Source: an uncultured Clostridia bacterium
GTDB taxonomy: Bacteria > Bacillota > Clostridia > TANB77 > CAG-508
Assembly: GCA_948805675.1 (NCBI GenBank)
Contig: CAQIBN010000001.1
Coordinates: forward strand, 308,048 to 372,047
Length of the DNA stretch: 64,000 nucleotides
Reading direction: 5' to 3'
Position numbers and translations under genes: made by a program. The notes under the pieces were generated by a model, which saw nothing but the letters and a program-made list of their open reading frames with translations, ran no database searches and was not told the DNA's origin. Below, piece after piece: positions 28,885-37,569 of this stretch (the first letter of the stretch is position 1; each line of letters opens with the position of its first letter).

Positions 28885-30049
28885 AAATAAAATATTAATA
28901 ATGTTAGCCTTTTTTAGTATATCAATTGGACTATGGGGAAACTTTAGGCAACTTTGGTTACAAGATAATAGTTTCTCTGTAACACAGATAAGCAATATTA
29001 TAAGTATAGGAACTTTTATAAGTGTTATAGGAATAGCTTTAATTGGAAAATATGTAACATTAAATAAACTAAAAAATACATTAACTTTTATTTTAATTAT
29101 AAAATTTATTAATATGTTAGCATTATATTATTTGAATGGAACCAATAAAGCGGAATTGATAAATCTAAGTATAGTAGTAGATATAATAATGGAATATATA
29201 ATCATAACAAGTATATATCCACTAATAACTACAATAGTAAAGAGTGATACAATATATAGTAAAAGAAAATTAACAGAATACTTATTTAGAGATATAGGAA
29301 TTTTATTTGGTGGAATATTTATAGGTAAAAGTATTGCAGGAATATTAGTAAACTATAATACTTGCTTAATAATATCAAATATATTTTTAGTAATTTCAAT
29401 AGTTACTATGATGAATATAAAAATCAATCACACAGAAGAAAAACAAAAGAAAAAGGATTCAATGTTTAAGTACATATTAAAAAGTAAAATATTGTCATTA
29501 TATTTATTAGATATGTTCGTGGGAACGATAGCAATGTCAACAGCCTTAGGATTAAAAATGTTAACATTAACTAATTATTTTGCTTTTTCTGATAGTATTG
29601 CAACAAACTATTTATTGATTGTTGGTTTAATCGCAGATGGAATAGGAATATTAGTACTTAAATATTTAACACCTAAAAATGACTATCTTACAATAACAAT
29701 AAAATTTGGGATAAGATTTATGGGATATGTAATTGCTTTTATATCTAACAATATAATGATAACTTTAATAGCAATAACATGGTCACTTCTTATTTCAACT
29801 GCATATGAGAATATATGTGATGGAGTATATATAAATCGTGTAGAAAACGAGCATCAATTATCATTTGCCAATATAAGATATATAATAAGATTTTTAGGCG
29901 AAGCAATAGGAGTCTTCTTTTGTGGAATAATGTACGAAATAGGAATTAAATACATGTTTGGATTGTCTGCAATATTTATGATTTTTCAAATAGGACTAGC
30001 ATATTATTTAATTCATTTAAGAAGGGTGGAAAAAATACAGAATGAGTAA
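28865..30049 (+). CDS. MFS-family transporter
   Basis: 394 residues with about 12 hydrophobic segments. After MKKVKDENKIL the first helix runs IMLAFFSISIGLWGNF, and a charged loop (KKKDSMFK) sits in the middle as in other major facilitators. It overlaps its neighbours on both sides (20 and 8 bases), so it is translationally coupled within the operon 28273-30590. Transported substrate unknown. Confidence 0.8.
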   Translation: MKKVKDENKILIMLAFFSISIGLWGNFRQLWLQDNSFSVTQISNIISIGTFISVIGIALIGKYVTLNKLKNTLTFILIIKFINMLALYYLNGTNKAELINLSIVVDIIMEYIIITSIYPLITTIVKSDTIYSKRKLTEYLFRDIGILFGGIFIGKSIAGILVNYNTCLIISNIFLVISIVTMMNIKINHTEEKQKKKDSMFKYILKSKILSLYLLDMFVGTIAMSTALGLKMLTLTNYFAFSDSIATNYLLIVGLIADGIGILVLKYLTPKNDYLTITIKFGIRFMGYVIAFISNNIMITLIAITWSLLISTAYENICDGVYINRVENEHQLSFANIRYIIRFLGEAIGVFFCGIMYEIGIKYMFGLSAIFMIFQIGLAYYLIHLRRVEKIQNE

Positions 30050-30590
30050 GAGAATAACTTTAATAAGTTTTATAGGAAATAATGAAATTAAAAAAGTTGA
30101 ACAATTAATGAGTAATATAAAAGAAAATACTTGTAAAGTACCATATGGAATTAATGATGAAAAAAGATATGAAATAGATAATTTACCTTATCATTTTACG
30201 ATTTTTGCTACTAATAAGGAAAATCAGGACAAAATATTAGAAATAGCAGAAAGAATAAATATTGATAAAATACAATTAAAAGTAAATGATATAAAAATTA
30301 TGAATGCAAGATATGATAGTTATTGTTTATACTTATCAATAGAGGAAAATAAACAGATTAAAGAACTGCAAGGTATATTTTACAAGAAGTTTCCACAAGA
30401 AAAATATAATCCAGATGATTTTGTTTTTCATATGACTTTAGATATTGATAAAGATTATAATAAAATTTTAAATTTACAAAAAACATTAAAAGAAAATTTT
30501 AAACCATTTTTCTTGGAATTTGATACTTTAGCATTATTTGATTATCCAGGAGAAATGATAGAATTAATAAATCCTACACATAAATTGTAA
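30042..30590 (+). CDS. 2H phosphoesterase superfamily protein
   Basis: 182 residues. Two His-x-Thr type motifs, PYHFTIF (about residue 47) and FVFHMTL (about 127), are spaced as in the 2H phosphoesterases (RNA ligase-like/cyclic phosphodiesterase). They act on 2',3'-cyclic or similar phosphodiesters. The member here lacks an obvious extra domain. Last gene of the HAD-MFS-2H operon and followed by a strong terminator. Confidence 0.78.
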   Translation: MSKRITLISFIGNNEIKKVEQLMSNIKENTCKVPYGINDEKRYEIDNLPYHFTIFATNKENQDKILEIAERINIDKIQLKVNDIKIMNARYDSYCLYLSIEENKQIKELQGIFYKKFPQEKYNPDDFVFHMTLDIDKDYNKILNLQKTLKENFKPFFLEFDTLALFDYPGEMIELINPTHKL

Positions 30591-30602
30591 TGCGTTTTAT
30601 AA

Positions 30603-30656
30603 AAATAAGTCAAGGTTAAAATGAATGTGCTGTCGCACAACCTTGACTTATTTTTA
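30603..30656 (+). terminator. Strong terminator
   Basis: aaataagtcaaggtt (30603-30617) pairs perfectly with aaccttgacttattt (30639-30653). Confidence 0.88.
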
Positions 30657-30852
30657 AAAGTTCATTATTTTTCAGTTAAGGGATTTAAGGATAATCATAT
30701 TTAATTAAGTAGACATAAGTAACATTAAAACAGAAAATACCTCATTAAAAATGAGGGCAGGAAAGCATGTTTAACACAATGCCTATACACATTGAAGGAC
30801 AAGCCTTCAAGAGTTAATAAAGAAACAAAAATTTTAAGCGAATATGATGCAG

Positions 30853-31125
30853 AAATTCACTCGGTGAACTAGCTCAAACTAGCTATTCTTCGTTAAGATT
30901 GAAAATGGTGAACCAAAAATTTAAAAAAGTTCACTTATTTTAGGCAAAAGTTCACCGAGTGTACTTGAATTTAATAAAATATTTTAGATTTAGTTCACCA
31001 AGTGTACTTAACTTTTAGAAAAAAGTTCATTTAGTGAATATGAAGAAAAATAAAATTTTCAAGTATACTTAGTGAACTTATAATTTTAGATTATTTAAGT
31101 ATTGGTTCACTTAGTGTACTTATAA
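30853..31125. repeat. Iteron-like array of agttcacttagtgtactt-type repeats
   Basis: About six related copies of gttcac-y-r-agtgtactt occur at about 30855, 30929 (partial), 30949, 30992, 31024 and 31104, plus one inverted at 31061. Each has a short internal palindrome CACTnAGTG. Spacing is irregular (about 25-75 bases). No gene lies in the 700-base interval apart from these. They are like operator or replication iterons. The next gene in this direction belongs to a mobile-element module. Confidence 0.7.
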
Positions 31126-31216
31126 AATTAGATATGAAAATTATATCAAAAATAGAAAAGAGGGAACAAAAAGGGAATTGATTTTATAAAACTGCGATAA
31201 TATAATGATAGCATGA

Positions 31217-31272
31217 AAAAGAAAGAGCAAAGAGATTAGATTAAAAACTAATTTCTCTGCTCTTTTTCTTTT
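31217..31272 (+). terminator. Terminator hairpin
   Basis: 23-base arms at 31217-31239 and 31248-31270 pair and are T-rich at the 3' end. It separates the repeat array from the small gene at 31299. Confidence 0.75.
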
Positions 31273-31298
31273 CAAATTTAAAGAAAAGGAGAAATTTC

Positions 31299-31475
31299 AT
31301 GCTACATGATTATGAGATAGAAGTTAATAACTCTAACAATTTAAAAGATAATACTATGCTAGATTGTAGCATGGAATTATCACTCTTAAATAATTTGTTT
31401 AGAGAAAACTTAATAGCAGAAGCAGAATATACAGAAACAAAAAGAAAAATTTTAAAAGATTACAAACTTTTATAA
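31299..31475 (+). CDS. SHOCT-like small protein of a mobile element, 58 residues
   Basis: ATG 31299 after AAAGGAG. The C-terminal part LNNLFRENLIAEAEYTETKR ending in ILKDYKLL resembles SHOCT domains, short helical hairpins often encoded just before serine-recombinase genes. The next gene begins as a serine recombinase, which fits. Confidence 0.65.
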   Translation: MLHDYEIEVNNSNNLKDNTMLDCSMELSLLNNLFRENLIAEAEYTETKRKILKDYKLL

Positions 31476-31547
31476 TTTCAATTTACTTTTTACTTAAAAA
31501 ATGATATAAAATTATTAAGTTTTATCTCTAGGCGGAACGGGGGTATA

Positions 31548-32474
31548 ATGGAAATTCAAGTTATAGAGAAAACAAACGGAAGAATCAACAGAGTAACAGG
31601 AACAACAATTAAAGAAAGGCTAAGAGTATGTGCCTATTGCAGAGTAAGCACAGACAACGAAGAACAATTAAATAGTTATCAATCACAATTAAAGTATTAC
31701 GATGAAAAAATAAATAGTTGTTCACCATACAATGTTAAAAACTTGTTTGATGTCTATAAAAAAGTTTTAGAAGTTGGAGCAGCAAGATGGAGAGTATTCG
31801 ATTTAGGATTTCAAGGTGATTTTGTAGACAAGAAGCAAAAGTTTAATCTTGAGTCATATTATTATGATTTGATTCAATCAACAAGGAAGATTTTGCAAGA
31901 TTATCTTGCAAATAATCGCAAAGATGTTCTTGAGATGGAGATTAATAATATTTTTAGAACAGCTTTTTTGGACATGAGAGAAGAAGATTATATCAAATTT
32001 GATTTAACCAAAGAGCTAAACTTAAGACTTAACTTTTCACCATGTGATTATATTGCTAGTCATCAGTTATCTATTAGAAGTAATGGGATAGGTACACTTT
32101 GTCAATATTTTCACAATCCAATCTTTGATTACAAACAAGCAGGGCTTGATGTTTCTAAAGCTTTGGAGAATAGAATTCCTTTTGAAGAAGACGAAATTAC
32201 AATGGGAGATTTACAATACTGTAGTAAATGTAAGTATTGTATGGTATGTAATAGTGGCTGTCGTTCAAGGGCATTATTTTTAACGGGCGATATACATGAT
32301 GCTGATCCTGGGGCATGTTATTTACATCAATTGGTGCATAGGGAAATTATGAGTATGTTACCAAATTATGTTCAAAGTATCTATGAGGGATATATTAATC
32401 CAAATGGATTAGAGCCTAAATACAATACAGAAGATTTCAAGAGATTTCTTAAGGAGAAGGGATACAATGCGTAA
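31548..32474 (+). CDS. Chimera: serine-recombinase N-terminus fused to radical SAM/SPASM C-terminus
   Basis: 308 residues. Residues 1 to about 53 (RVCAYCRVSTDNEEQLNSYQ) are the beginning of a large serine recombinase with the Ser nucleophile. From about residue 54 on the sequence is unrelated and matches the C-terminal half of a radical SAM enzyme with a SPASM-like Cys motif (YCSKCKYCMVCNSGCRSRA). The radical SAM CxxxCxxC half and the rest of the recombinase are both missing. A deletion has joined two genes in frame, so neither activity is likely. The 3' end still overlaps the next gene by 8 bases, as in the original cassette. Confidence 0.78.
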   Translation: MEIQVIEKTNGRINRVTGTTIKERLRVCAYCRVSTDNEEQLNSYQSQLKYYDEKINSCSPYNVKNLFDVYKKVLEVGAARWRVFDLGFQGDFVDKKQKFNLESYYYDLIQSTRKILQDYLANNRKDVLEMEINNIFRTAFLDMREEDYIKFDLTKELNLRLNFSPCDYIASHQLSIRSNGIGTLCQYFHNPIFDYKQAGLDVSKALENRIPFEEDEITMGDLQYCSKCKYCMVCNSGCRSRALFLTGDIHDADPGACYLHQLVHREIMSMLPNYVQSIYEGYINPNGLEPKYNTEDFKRFLKEKGYNA

Positions 32475-33240
32475 TATAGGCTATAGGATACGGTTACCAA
32501 CAAAATTAAATGAGCAAGAGGAGTTCATTAGTCGTTATTCATGTTATTTTAATACTTTTGAAGTAAAGGTTAAAGATAATATTATCTGTACATCTTGTAT
32601 AAAAAATATTGTTATGTTAACAAAAAGGTATTTAATAACAGTACCATCATTTCACATAATTAAAGATGCATTATATAATCAAATATCTTTAGAAAAGAGC
32701 AAAATATTCATTAAAACTTTAAAAGAAATAGAAAGTGATTTGCCTATTTTTTTAGTAACTCACTATCTGCCTAAAAAAGTTTATAATAGTGAGTTATCAA
32801 AAGAAATTAACAACTCAAACTTTATATTAGCTCTTGAAAATATTGAGGTAAATGAAGATATATTAGATTATTTAGATGGTTTAAAATGTACAGCTACGAT
32901 TCTAGGAGCTAAAGTTTGTCTTGATATAGGTCATTTATTATTTAGTATTTCTAAATGCAAAGAAAATGAAACACAGATATTAGGGAAAATTGCAAATGAT
33001 ACTTGGTGGAAAGAAAATGTTGTAGAGATTCATTTACATGATTTTGATTTACAAGGTTGTCATTTAAATATTGGAAAAGGTAACATTGATTTTAGATTAA
33101 TAGCACCTTTCATTAATCTTTTTCCTAATGTTTCTATTATCCTAGAAACAACGATAGATGACCTAAGTGTGCAAGGTATAGCAGAAGTTGAAACGTTGAT
33201 AGAGGAGTTAGCTAAATATGACAATATGCGAAATTTTTGA
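32467..33240 (+). CDS. Xylose-isomerase-like TIM-barrel protein with an in-frame CGG
   Basis: 257 residues. ALENIEVNEDIL, CLDIGHLLFS and VVEIHLHDFDLQGCHLNIG are strand and metal-ligand motifs of the AP endonuclease 2/xylose isomerase-like TIM barrel (Glu, His, Asp ligands). It follows a radical SAM/SPASM gene and precedes a GNAT gene, overlapping both, so it belongs to a small modification cassette. Codon 9 is CGG (32491-32493) and is followed in phase by a normal protein; a +1 skip there would hit a stop after 5 codons. The cassette looks imported. Confidence 0.7.
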   Translation: MRNIGYRIRLPTKLNEQEEFISRYSCYFNTFEVKVKDNIICTSCIKNIVMLTKRYLITVPSFHIIKDALYNQISLEKSKIFIKTLKEIESDLPIFLVTHYLPKKVYNSELSKEINNSNFILALENIEVNEDILDYLDGLKCTATILGAKVCLDIGHLLFSISKCKENETQILGKIANDTWWKENVVEIHLHDFDLQGCHLNIGKGNIDFRLIAPFINLFPNVSIILETTIDDLSVQGIAEVETLIEELAKYDNMRNF

Positions 33241-33904
33241 CATTGAGCAAATTGCACCTTTACATCAATTAGTGTATGGAAAGTCATTTCCATATGAGAG
33301 TTACAATAAAAAGGTAAAAGAACATCATGTTTATCTGTATGCATATTATGAAGAAGAAAGCATTATTGGATATAGCATTGTTATTGACCAAGCAGAAGAA
33401 AGAAATTTATATGCTTGGTATGGTGGACTTTTACCAGAATATCAAGGAAATGGTACTACTACTAAATTCTTTGACATTATGGTTAGGCGAGCTAGAGACT
33501 TAAATTATGGGTCAATTACACTAGCAAGTACTAATTGTAGACCTCATATGCTCAGATTAGCCATAAAGTACGGATTTGATATCTATGATATAAAAAAACG
33601 TGACTATGGTGAAGGTAATAAAATTTACTTCCGTTTTTCTGTACTACCAGATACTAAATTGACGATTAGGTTGCATGATGGAGAAAATATACTAAGACAG
33701 GTTGATGTCGAACGTATTTTAGTCTCTGCATATAAAAATAACTGTAGAGAGATAACTTTTGAGGATGTACAAGACAAGAATGATGAAAACATTATTAGGT
33801 ATGCTATAAAGTACTGTAATAGCTTCATTCACAAGCCAGTTCTGATTATAAATACTACTAACCAAGATTTACAACAGGAAATTTCTAAATATAATAAAAA
33901 ATAG
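33218..33904 (+). CDS. GNAT acetyltransferase with C-terminal extension
   Basis: 228 residues. The N-terminal 130 residues show GNAT motif A (LLPEYQGNGTTTKFF, acetyl-CoA pyrophosphate loop) and motif B-like sequence (ATSNCRPHMLRLAIKYGF is seen as ASTNCRPHM). The C-terminal 90 residues are not recognised. The start overlaps the TIM-barrel gene by 23 bases. With the radical SAM and TIM-barrel proteins it may have modified a peptide or small metabolite. Target unknown. Confidence 0.75.
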   Translation: MTICEIFDIEQIAPLHQLVYGKSFPYESYNKKVKEHHVYLYAYYEEESIIGYSIVIDQAEERNLYAWYGGLLPEYQGNGTTTKFFDIMVRRARDLNYGSITLASTNCRPHMLRLAIKYGFDIYDIKKRDYGEGNKIYFRFSVLPDTKLTIRLHDGENILRQVDVERILVSAYKNNCREITFEDVQDKNDENIIRYAIKYCNSFIHKPVLIINTTNQDLQQEISKYNKK

Positions 33905-33925
33905 CAATAATTGTTAGAGGTTTTC

Positions 33926-33969
33926 GCAAGGAGTGATATAATAATTTATATCGCTTCTTGCCTTTTTTC
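33926..33969 (+). terminator. Rho-independent terminator
   Basis: gcaaggagtgatataa (33926-33941) pairs with ttatatcgcttcttgc (33946-33961), then six T. Confidence 0.85.
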
Positions 33970-34002
33970 TTGTTAATTGCTATAATAATTTCGGTGAAGA
34001 AA

Positions 34003-34642
34003 ATGAAAGAAACAATTATTTATTTAATTAGACATTCTGAACAATTAAAGATGAATAGTAAATATTTATCTAGTGAAGATGAGCAAATAAAAAATGAGAA
34101 GATAATATTATCAATTGAAGGTGAAAGAAAGGCTAAGGAGCTTAGTGAAAGAGAAGAATTAAAGAATATAGATGTTTTATATTCAAGTAATTATGTTAGA
34201 GCTATAGCTACAGCAAAATATATAGCAAATAAGAATAATTTAAATATAAACATTGATGAAAGATTAGGAGAAAGAAAATTACGGTGATTTAGCAACATTA
34301 AAAGAATTAGGAATGAAAAGTAAGAACGATTATACAACTGACCAATTGCTAGATGAAAATTTAAAAAATAAAGATGGTGAAAGTAATTTAGAAGTAAGAA
34401 AGAGAATGACAGAATCTATTTTAGAAATATTAAACAATCATCAAGGAAAGCAAATTGCAATTGTAAGTCATGGTGCATCAATAAAATATTATCTACAAAA
34501 CTTTTGTAAATACGATAAAGAATCTGAATTATTAATTTATAATGGAAAAACTGTGTGCCATAAAAAACTAGGGTCTCCATGCATAATAAAAATTATATTT
34601 AAAGATAACACAACTGTGAAATTTGAAGAATGCATTAACTAA
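34003..34642 (+). CDS. Histidine phosphatase family protein, one CGG +1 shift
   Basis: 212 residues with C 34282 skipped, from ATG 34003. LIRHSEQ holds the catalytic His, SSNYVRAIATA the second Arg, SHGASIKYY the second His, and after the shift GDLATLKELGMKSKNDY continues the family pattern (ERKLG-DL). In the straight frame TGA follows CGG at once, cutting the protein at 94 residues and losing the second catalytic His. Paralogue of the decayed copy at 22370-22866. Substrate unknown. Confidence 0.85.
34282..34284 (+). other. CGG +1 shift site 6 (TTA CGG T), followed at once by TGA in frame
   Basis: CGG TGA in frame. Skipping C 34282 gives GGT GAT (Gly-Asp), the expected GERKLGDL-type sequence. 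Confidence 0.9.
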
Positions 34643-34779
34643 TATTTGTTGGTAGTATCTATAAAAAGGGGCGAATAAAGCTAATATATTGAATTGATGA
34701 TTTATAATGATAGAAATTTATTTATAAGGTATATTTTGAACATTAAAACTCAGAGTAAGTGCATTTTACTTGAAAGTTT

Positions 34780-34820
34780 AATAGGTAGATAAAATACAAG
34801 AATTTTATCTACCTATTGTT
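34780..34820. terminator. Bidirectional terminator
   Basis: 16-bp perfect arms 34780-34795 and 34802-34817, between the phosphatase gene and the minus-strand HTH remnant. Confidence 0.75.
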
Positions 34821-34825
34821 ATATA

Positions 34826-35072
34826 TTAATCATCATCTATATTAGAAATATCAAATGTATAGTCGTCAAAAAAATCTTTCAAAGAAATATCAAGCCCACG
34901 ACAAATTCTAAGAACTGTTAAAACAGTTCTTAGAATTTGTCGTGGGTCTACTTTTTAGATTTCCTAAAGTGGATTGAGTAATGCCACAAATAGTACAAAG
35001 TTTATTTATACTAATATTTCTATCTTCACAAAGTTTATCAATGCGTAAATTTATTATATCCCTTAAATACAT
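34826..35072 (-). pseudogene. XRE-type HTH gene broken by a perfect palindrome
   Basis: Read on the minus strand: MYLRDIINLRIDKLCEDRNI then LCTICGITQSTLGNLKSRP (HTH), a stop, and in another frame TVLRICRGLDISLKDFFDD, the usual end of this family. The frame break lies inside the 25-bp inverted repeat 34895-34946. The intact paralogue at 35179-35436 shows what is missing (PTLLHICEGLNTNLKEFFDD). Confidence 0.75.
34895..34946. repeat. Perfect 25-bp inverted repeat with 2-base loop
   Basis: 34895-34919 and 34922-34946 are exact reverse complements. It lies within the HTH pseudogene and causes its frame break. Confidence 0.92.
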
Positions 35073-35178
35073 AAAAACACCTTACCTTTAAAAGAGAGTA
35101 TAACAAATAAATATAAAAAAACTTAACTCTACAGAGTTGGCAATATAAAAATTGTATAGTAAAATATCAAGCAGTAAA

Positions 35179-35436
35179 CTATTTTATATCCTCTTTACTA
35201 TCTTCTACATCAATAAATATTGGGTCATCAAAAAATTCTTTTAAGTTAGTATTAAGACCTTCGCAGATGTGGAGTAGAGTTGGTAGTCTAGGCAGACTAT
35301 TTATTTCTGTTCCAAGTAGTGCATTAATAGTAGATTTTGGAACACCTGAATTTTTATATAAATCCCATAGAGAAGACATATTATTTTTTTCTATAAAATA
35401 ATTAATTCTAGTTCTAATTGCTTCATCTAATTGCAT
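35179..35436 (-). CDS. XRE-family HTH regulator, 85 residues
   Basis: MQLDEAIRTRINYFIEKNNM, then a helix-turn-helix (LYKNSGVPKSTINALLG) and ICEGLNTNLKEFFDD. The start is preceded on the minus strand by AAAGGAAAT. DNA-binding repressor-type protein, paralogue of the broken gene beside it, possibly a toxin-antitoxin or element regulator. Confidence 0.8.
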   Translation of the reverse strand: MQLDEAIRTRINYFIEKNNMSSLWDLYKNSGVPKSTINALLGTEINSLPRLPTLLHICEGLNTNLKEFFDDPIFIDVEDSKEDIK

Positions 35437-35603
35437 AAAAATATTTCCTTTCTTTTTGTTATTAATAAAAATATAACAATTTTTTTACTCATATAGGCTA
35501 TAAATATAGTCTATATGTAAATTTGTAATTTATGCGATGAAAAGAAAAATAGATTAGTGTGTAGGATATAAATTATAGTTAAAAAAGAAAAAGGAGATTA
35601 ACA

Positions 35604-35786
35604 ATGGATACACAATGTATATCAAATGAATTCTACAAAAGCAGAAAAAATGAAATATCAACAATAGAAGAAAAAGATAAGCAAAATTTAGAAAAGTTAT
35701 TGTTAGAGAGAAAACAAAAAAATGAGCAATTAGAGATGGCTATAAGTAATATTCCAGAAGCTTTTACAGAAATAATAAAAGAATAA
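35604..35786 (+). CDS. Small charged protein, 60 residues
   Basis: ATG 35604 after AAAGGAG. A helical, Lys/Glu-rich protein (KDKQNLEKLLLERKQKNEQL). No match recognised. It lies divergently from the HTH gene at 35179. Confidence 0.55.
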   Translation: MDTQCISNEFYKSRKNEISTIEEKDKQNLEKLLLERKQKNEQLEMAISNIPEAFTEIIKE

Positions 35787-36166
35787 AGGGCAAATTAAAA
35801 GGAATGAGCCCTGTACAATACAGAGTTCATTCCAAGTTGCCTAGCACCTAATCAAAAAATGTCCAATTTTTTGGGTTCAGTATAAAATAAATTTTAGATA
35901 GTGTAAATCTTCTACTCTTAAAAGCGATACAACCTTGTTATATATACGGAGAAAATCCTAGATAAGGAAATCAACATCCAACTCATTCATATACAGCCAA
36001 TAAGAAAGAGGCGCTAGTCTTTCTTATCACGAAGATAAACTTCAAGGATTTGTGAGCGACACTCTATCTAAGTACTATAAGTATATAAAAATAAACTTAT
36101 AGTGGAAATAAGTTTATAGGTAAATCCTTTATTAAAAACCTAAATATATTATACAAGGATTTAAAG
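35787..36166 (+). ncRNA. Intergenic stretch with hairpins, possible structured RNA
   Basis: 380 bases without an open gene. Hairpins ggaatgag/ctcattcc-like at about 35800-35834, ataagaaaga/tctttcttat at 35998-36026 and aaacttatag-type repeats at 36080-36120. A GC-richer middle (aggcgctagt, gtgagcgacactc) contrasts with the surroundings. No family recognised. Confidence 0.35.
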
Positions 36167-36790
36167 ATGAAAACAAAATACATAAATAGAAAGCCAGAAG
36201 CAAATGAATATAACAGATTAACTGATAGTGTTGGTTGGGAAATTAGAGATGAAAAAATTATAAAACAAGCACTAGAAAATACATTATATTCTTTATGTGT
36301 ATATGATGGAGATAGATTAATAGGATATGGAAGAATTATAGGAGATAAAACAATTTTCTTGTATATTCAAGATATTATGGTAATTCCAGAATACCAAGGA
36401 AAGAAAATTGGAACAGGTATAATGACAGAATTGCTGAAACAGGTAGAAGAGTACAAAAAGATAAATCCCAATATAAGAACATATTTAGGAGCAAGTAAGG
36501 GAAAAGAAAATTTTTACAAGAAATTTGGATTTATATCAAGACCAAATGAAATGTATCAAAGTTGGTTAGCAATGAAAGCAAGTGAATATAAAGAATATAA
36601 AAATATTAGAAAAGAATCATTAAGAGATAATATGACAGATGTTGAAGTAGCTTTAACTGATTTAGGAGAAATTGCAACTCGAGAATTAGCAAAAAAGCAT
36701 AGACCACATGGACTAAAGGCAAATAGAAAAATTGCTAGAGAAGGAGGAGAAGTTGCTAAAACTGTTCGTAATGAATTATTTTTAGGTTAA
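36167..36790 (+). CDS. GNAT acetyltransferase fused to the DinD C-terminus
   Basis: 207 residues. Residues 1 to about 135 are GNAT: IMVIPEYQGKKIGTGIM (motif A) and NFYKKFGF (motif B). From about residue 138 the sequence YKEYKNIRKESLRDNMTD and VALTDLGEIATRELAKKH is the C-terminal region of DinD (DNA-damage-inducible protein D), including GLKANRKIA. DinD normally has a BRO-type N-terminus, which is absent. The fusion is in frame, without a stop, and the gene has a normal upstream region. It could be a chance join or a functional fusion. Confidence 0.72.
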   Translation: MKTKYINRKPEANEYNRLTDSVGWEIRDEKIIKQALENTLYSLCVYDGDRLIGYGRIIGDKTIFLYIQDIMVIPEYQGKKIGTGIMTELLKQVEEYKKINPNIRTYLGASKGKENFYKKFGFISRPNEMYQSWLAMKASEYKEYKNIRKESLRDNMTDVEVALTDLGEIATRELAKKHRPHGLKANRKIAREGGEVAKTVRNELFLG

Positions 36791-37071
36791 GAAGATAGTA
36801 AGCTACAATTAAAAATTAAGTCTATCTAAAATTTGCTAAAAAAATAAAATGTAAGTACAGCAAATAAATATTAATTTGTAAAAAAAGTTATTTATAAAAG
36901 TAGTATTTTTAGTATTGATATGTTATAGTAAAAAGTGAATAATAAAAATGAAACAAAAAATGAAAAACTAAGTATAGCAAAAAAAATATGTGTTACTGTA
37001 TAATCTTTATAAAAAATATAGAAATAAAAGTGTTTCAAATTAAATAATATAAATTATGAAAGGAGAAGTTT

Positions 37072-37569
37072 ATGAAAAAGTCGTTAATAATAATAATTGT
37101 CATTTGTGTAATTGCATTAATTATGATAGCAAGTATAGGAGGTTATTTCTTAATAAAAGTTTTAAATCAAGAAAAAAATCCAATGACAGTTGATGCATTC
37201 AAATCTTTAATAAGAGATAAAGGATATACAATTATAGATGTAAAAGAACAATTTAATGAATATGATTACATAGAAGATGCCTATGTAGCAATATTAGATG
37301 ATGGAGAATATCAAATAGAATTTTATAAAATGTCAAATGAAGAAAGCGCAATTATGTTTTATAATAACAACAAATCAATATTTGAATCTTCAATTTCTTC
37401 ATCTTCTGCACAAACTAATAATGAAATGAAAAATTATTCAAAATATACATTACAATCAAATAATAAATATATGGCTATTTCTAGGATAGAAGATACGGTT
37501 ATATATGTGAAAGTTGATATAAAATATAAGGACAAAATAAAAGATTTGTTAAATGAAATTGGATACTAA
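37072..37569 (+). CDS. Membrane-anchored hypothetical protein, 165 residues
   Basis: AAAGGAG precedes ATG 37072. One N-terminal membrane helix (residues 4-29, IIVICVIALIMIASIGG) and an extracellular domain with short beta-like segments (DDGEYQIEFYKM) and a Ser-rich stretch. No cleavage or lipobox Cys is seen, so it is probably an anchored surface protein. Not recognised. Confidence 0.65.
   Translation: MKKSLIIIIVICVIALIMIASIGGYFLIKVLNQEKNPMTVDAFKSLIRDKGYTIIDVKEQFNEYDYIEDAYVAILDDGEYQIEFYKMSNEESAIMFYNNNKSIFESSISSSSAQTNNEMKNYSKYTLQSNNKYMAISRIEDTVIYVKVDIKYKDKIKDLLNEIGY

Noticed and set aside
30853..31125. CRISPR array
   Set aside because: Repeats are about 18 bases, imperfect, of mixed orientation and irregular spacing, without cas genes.
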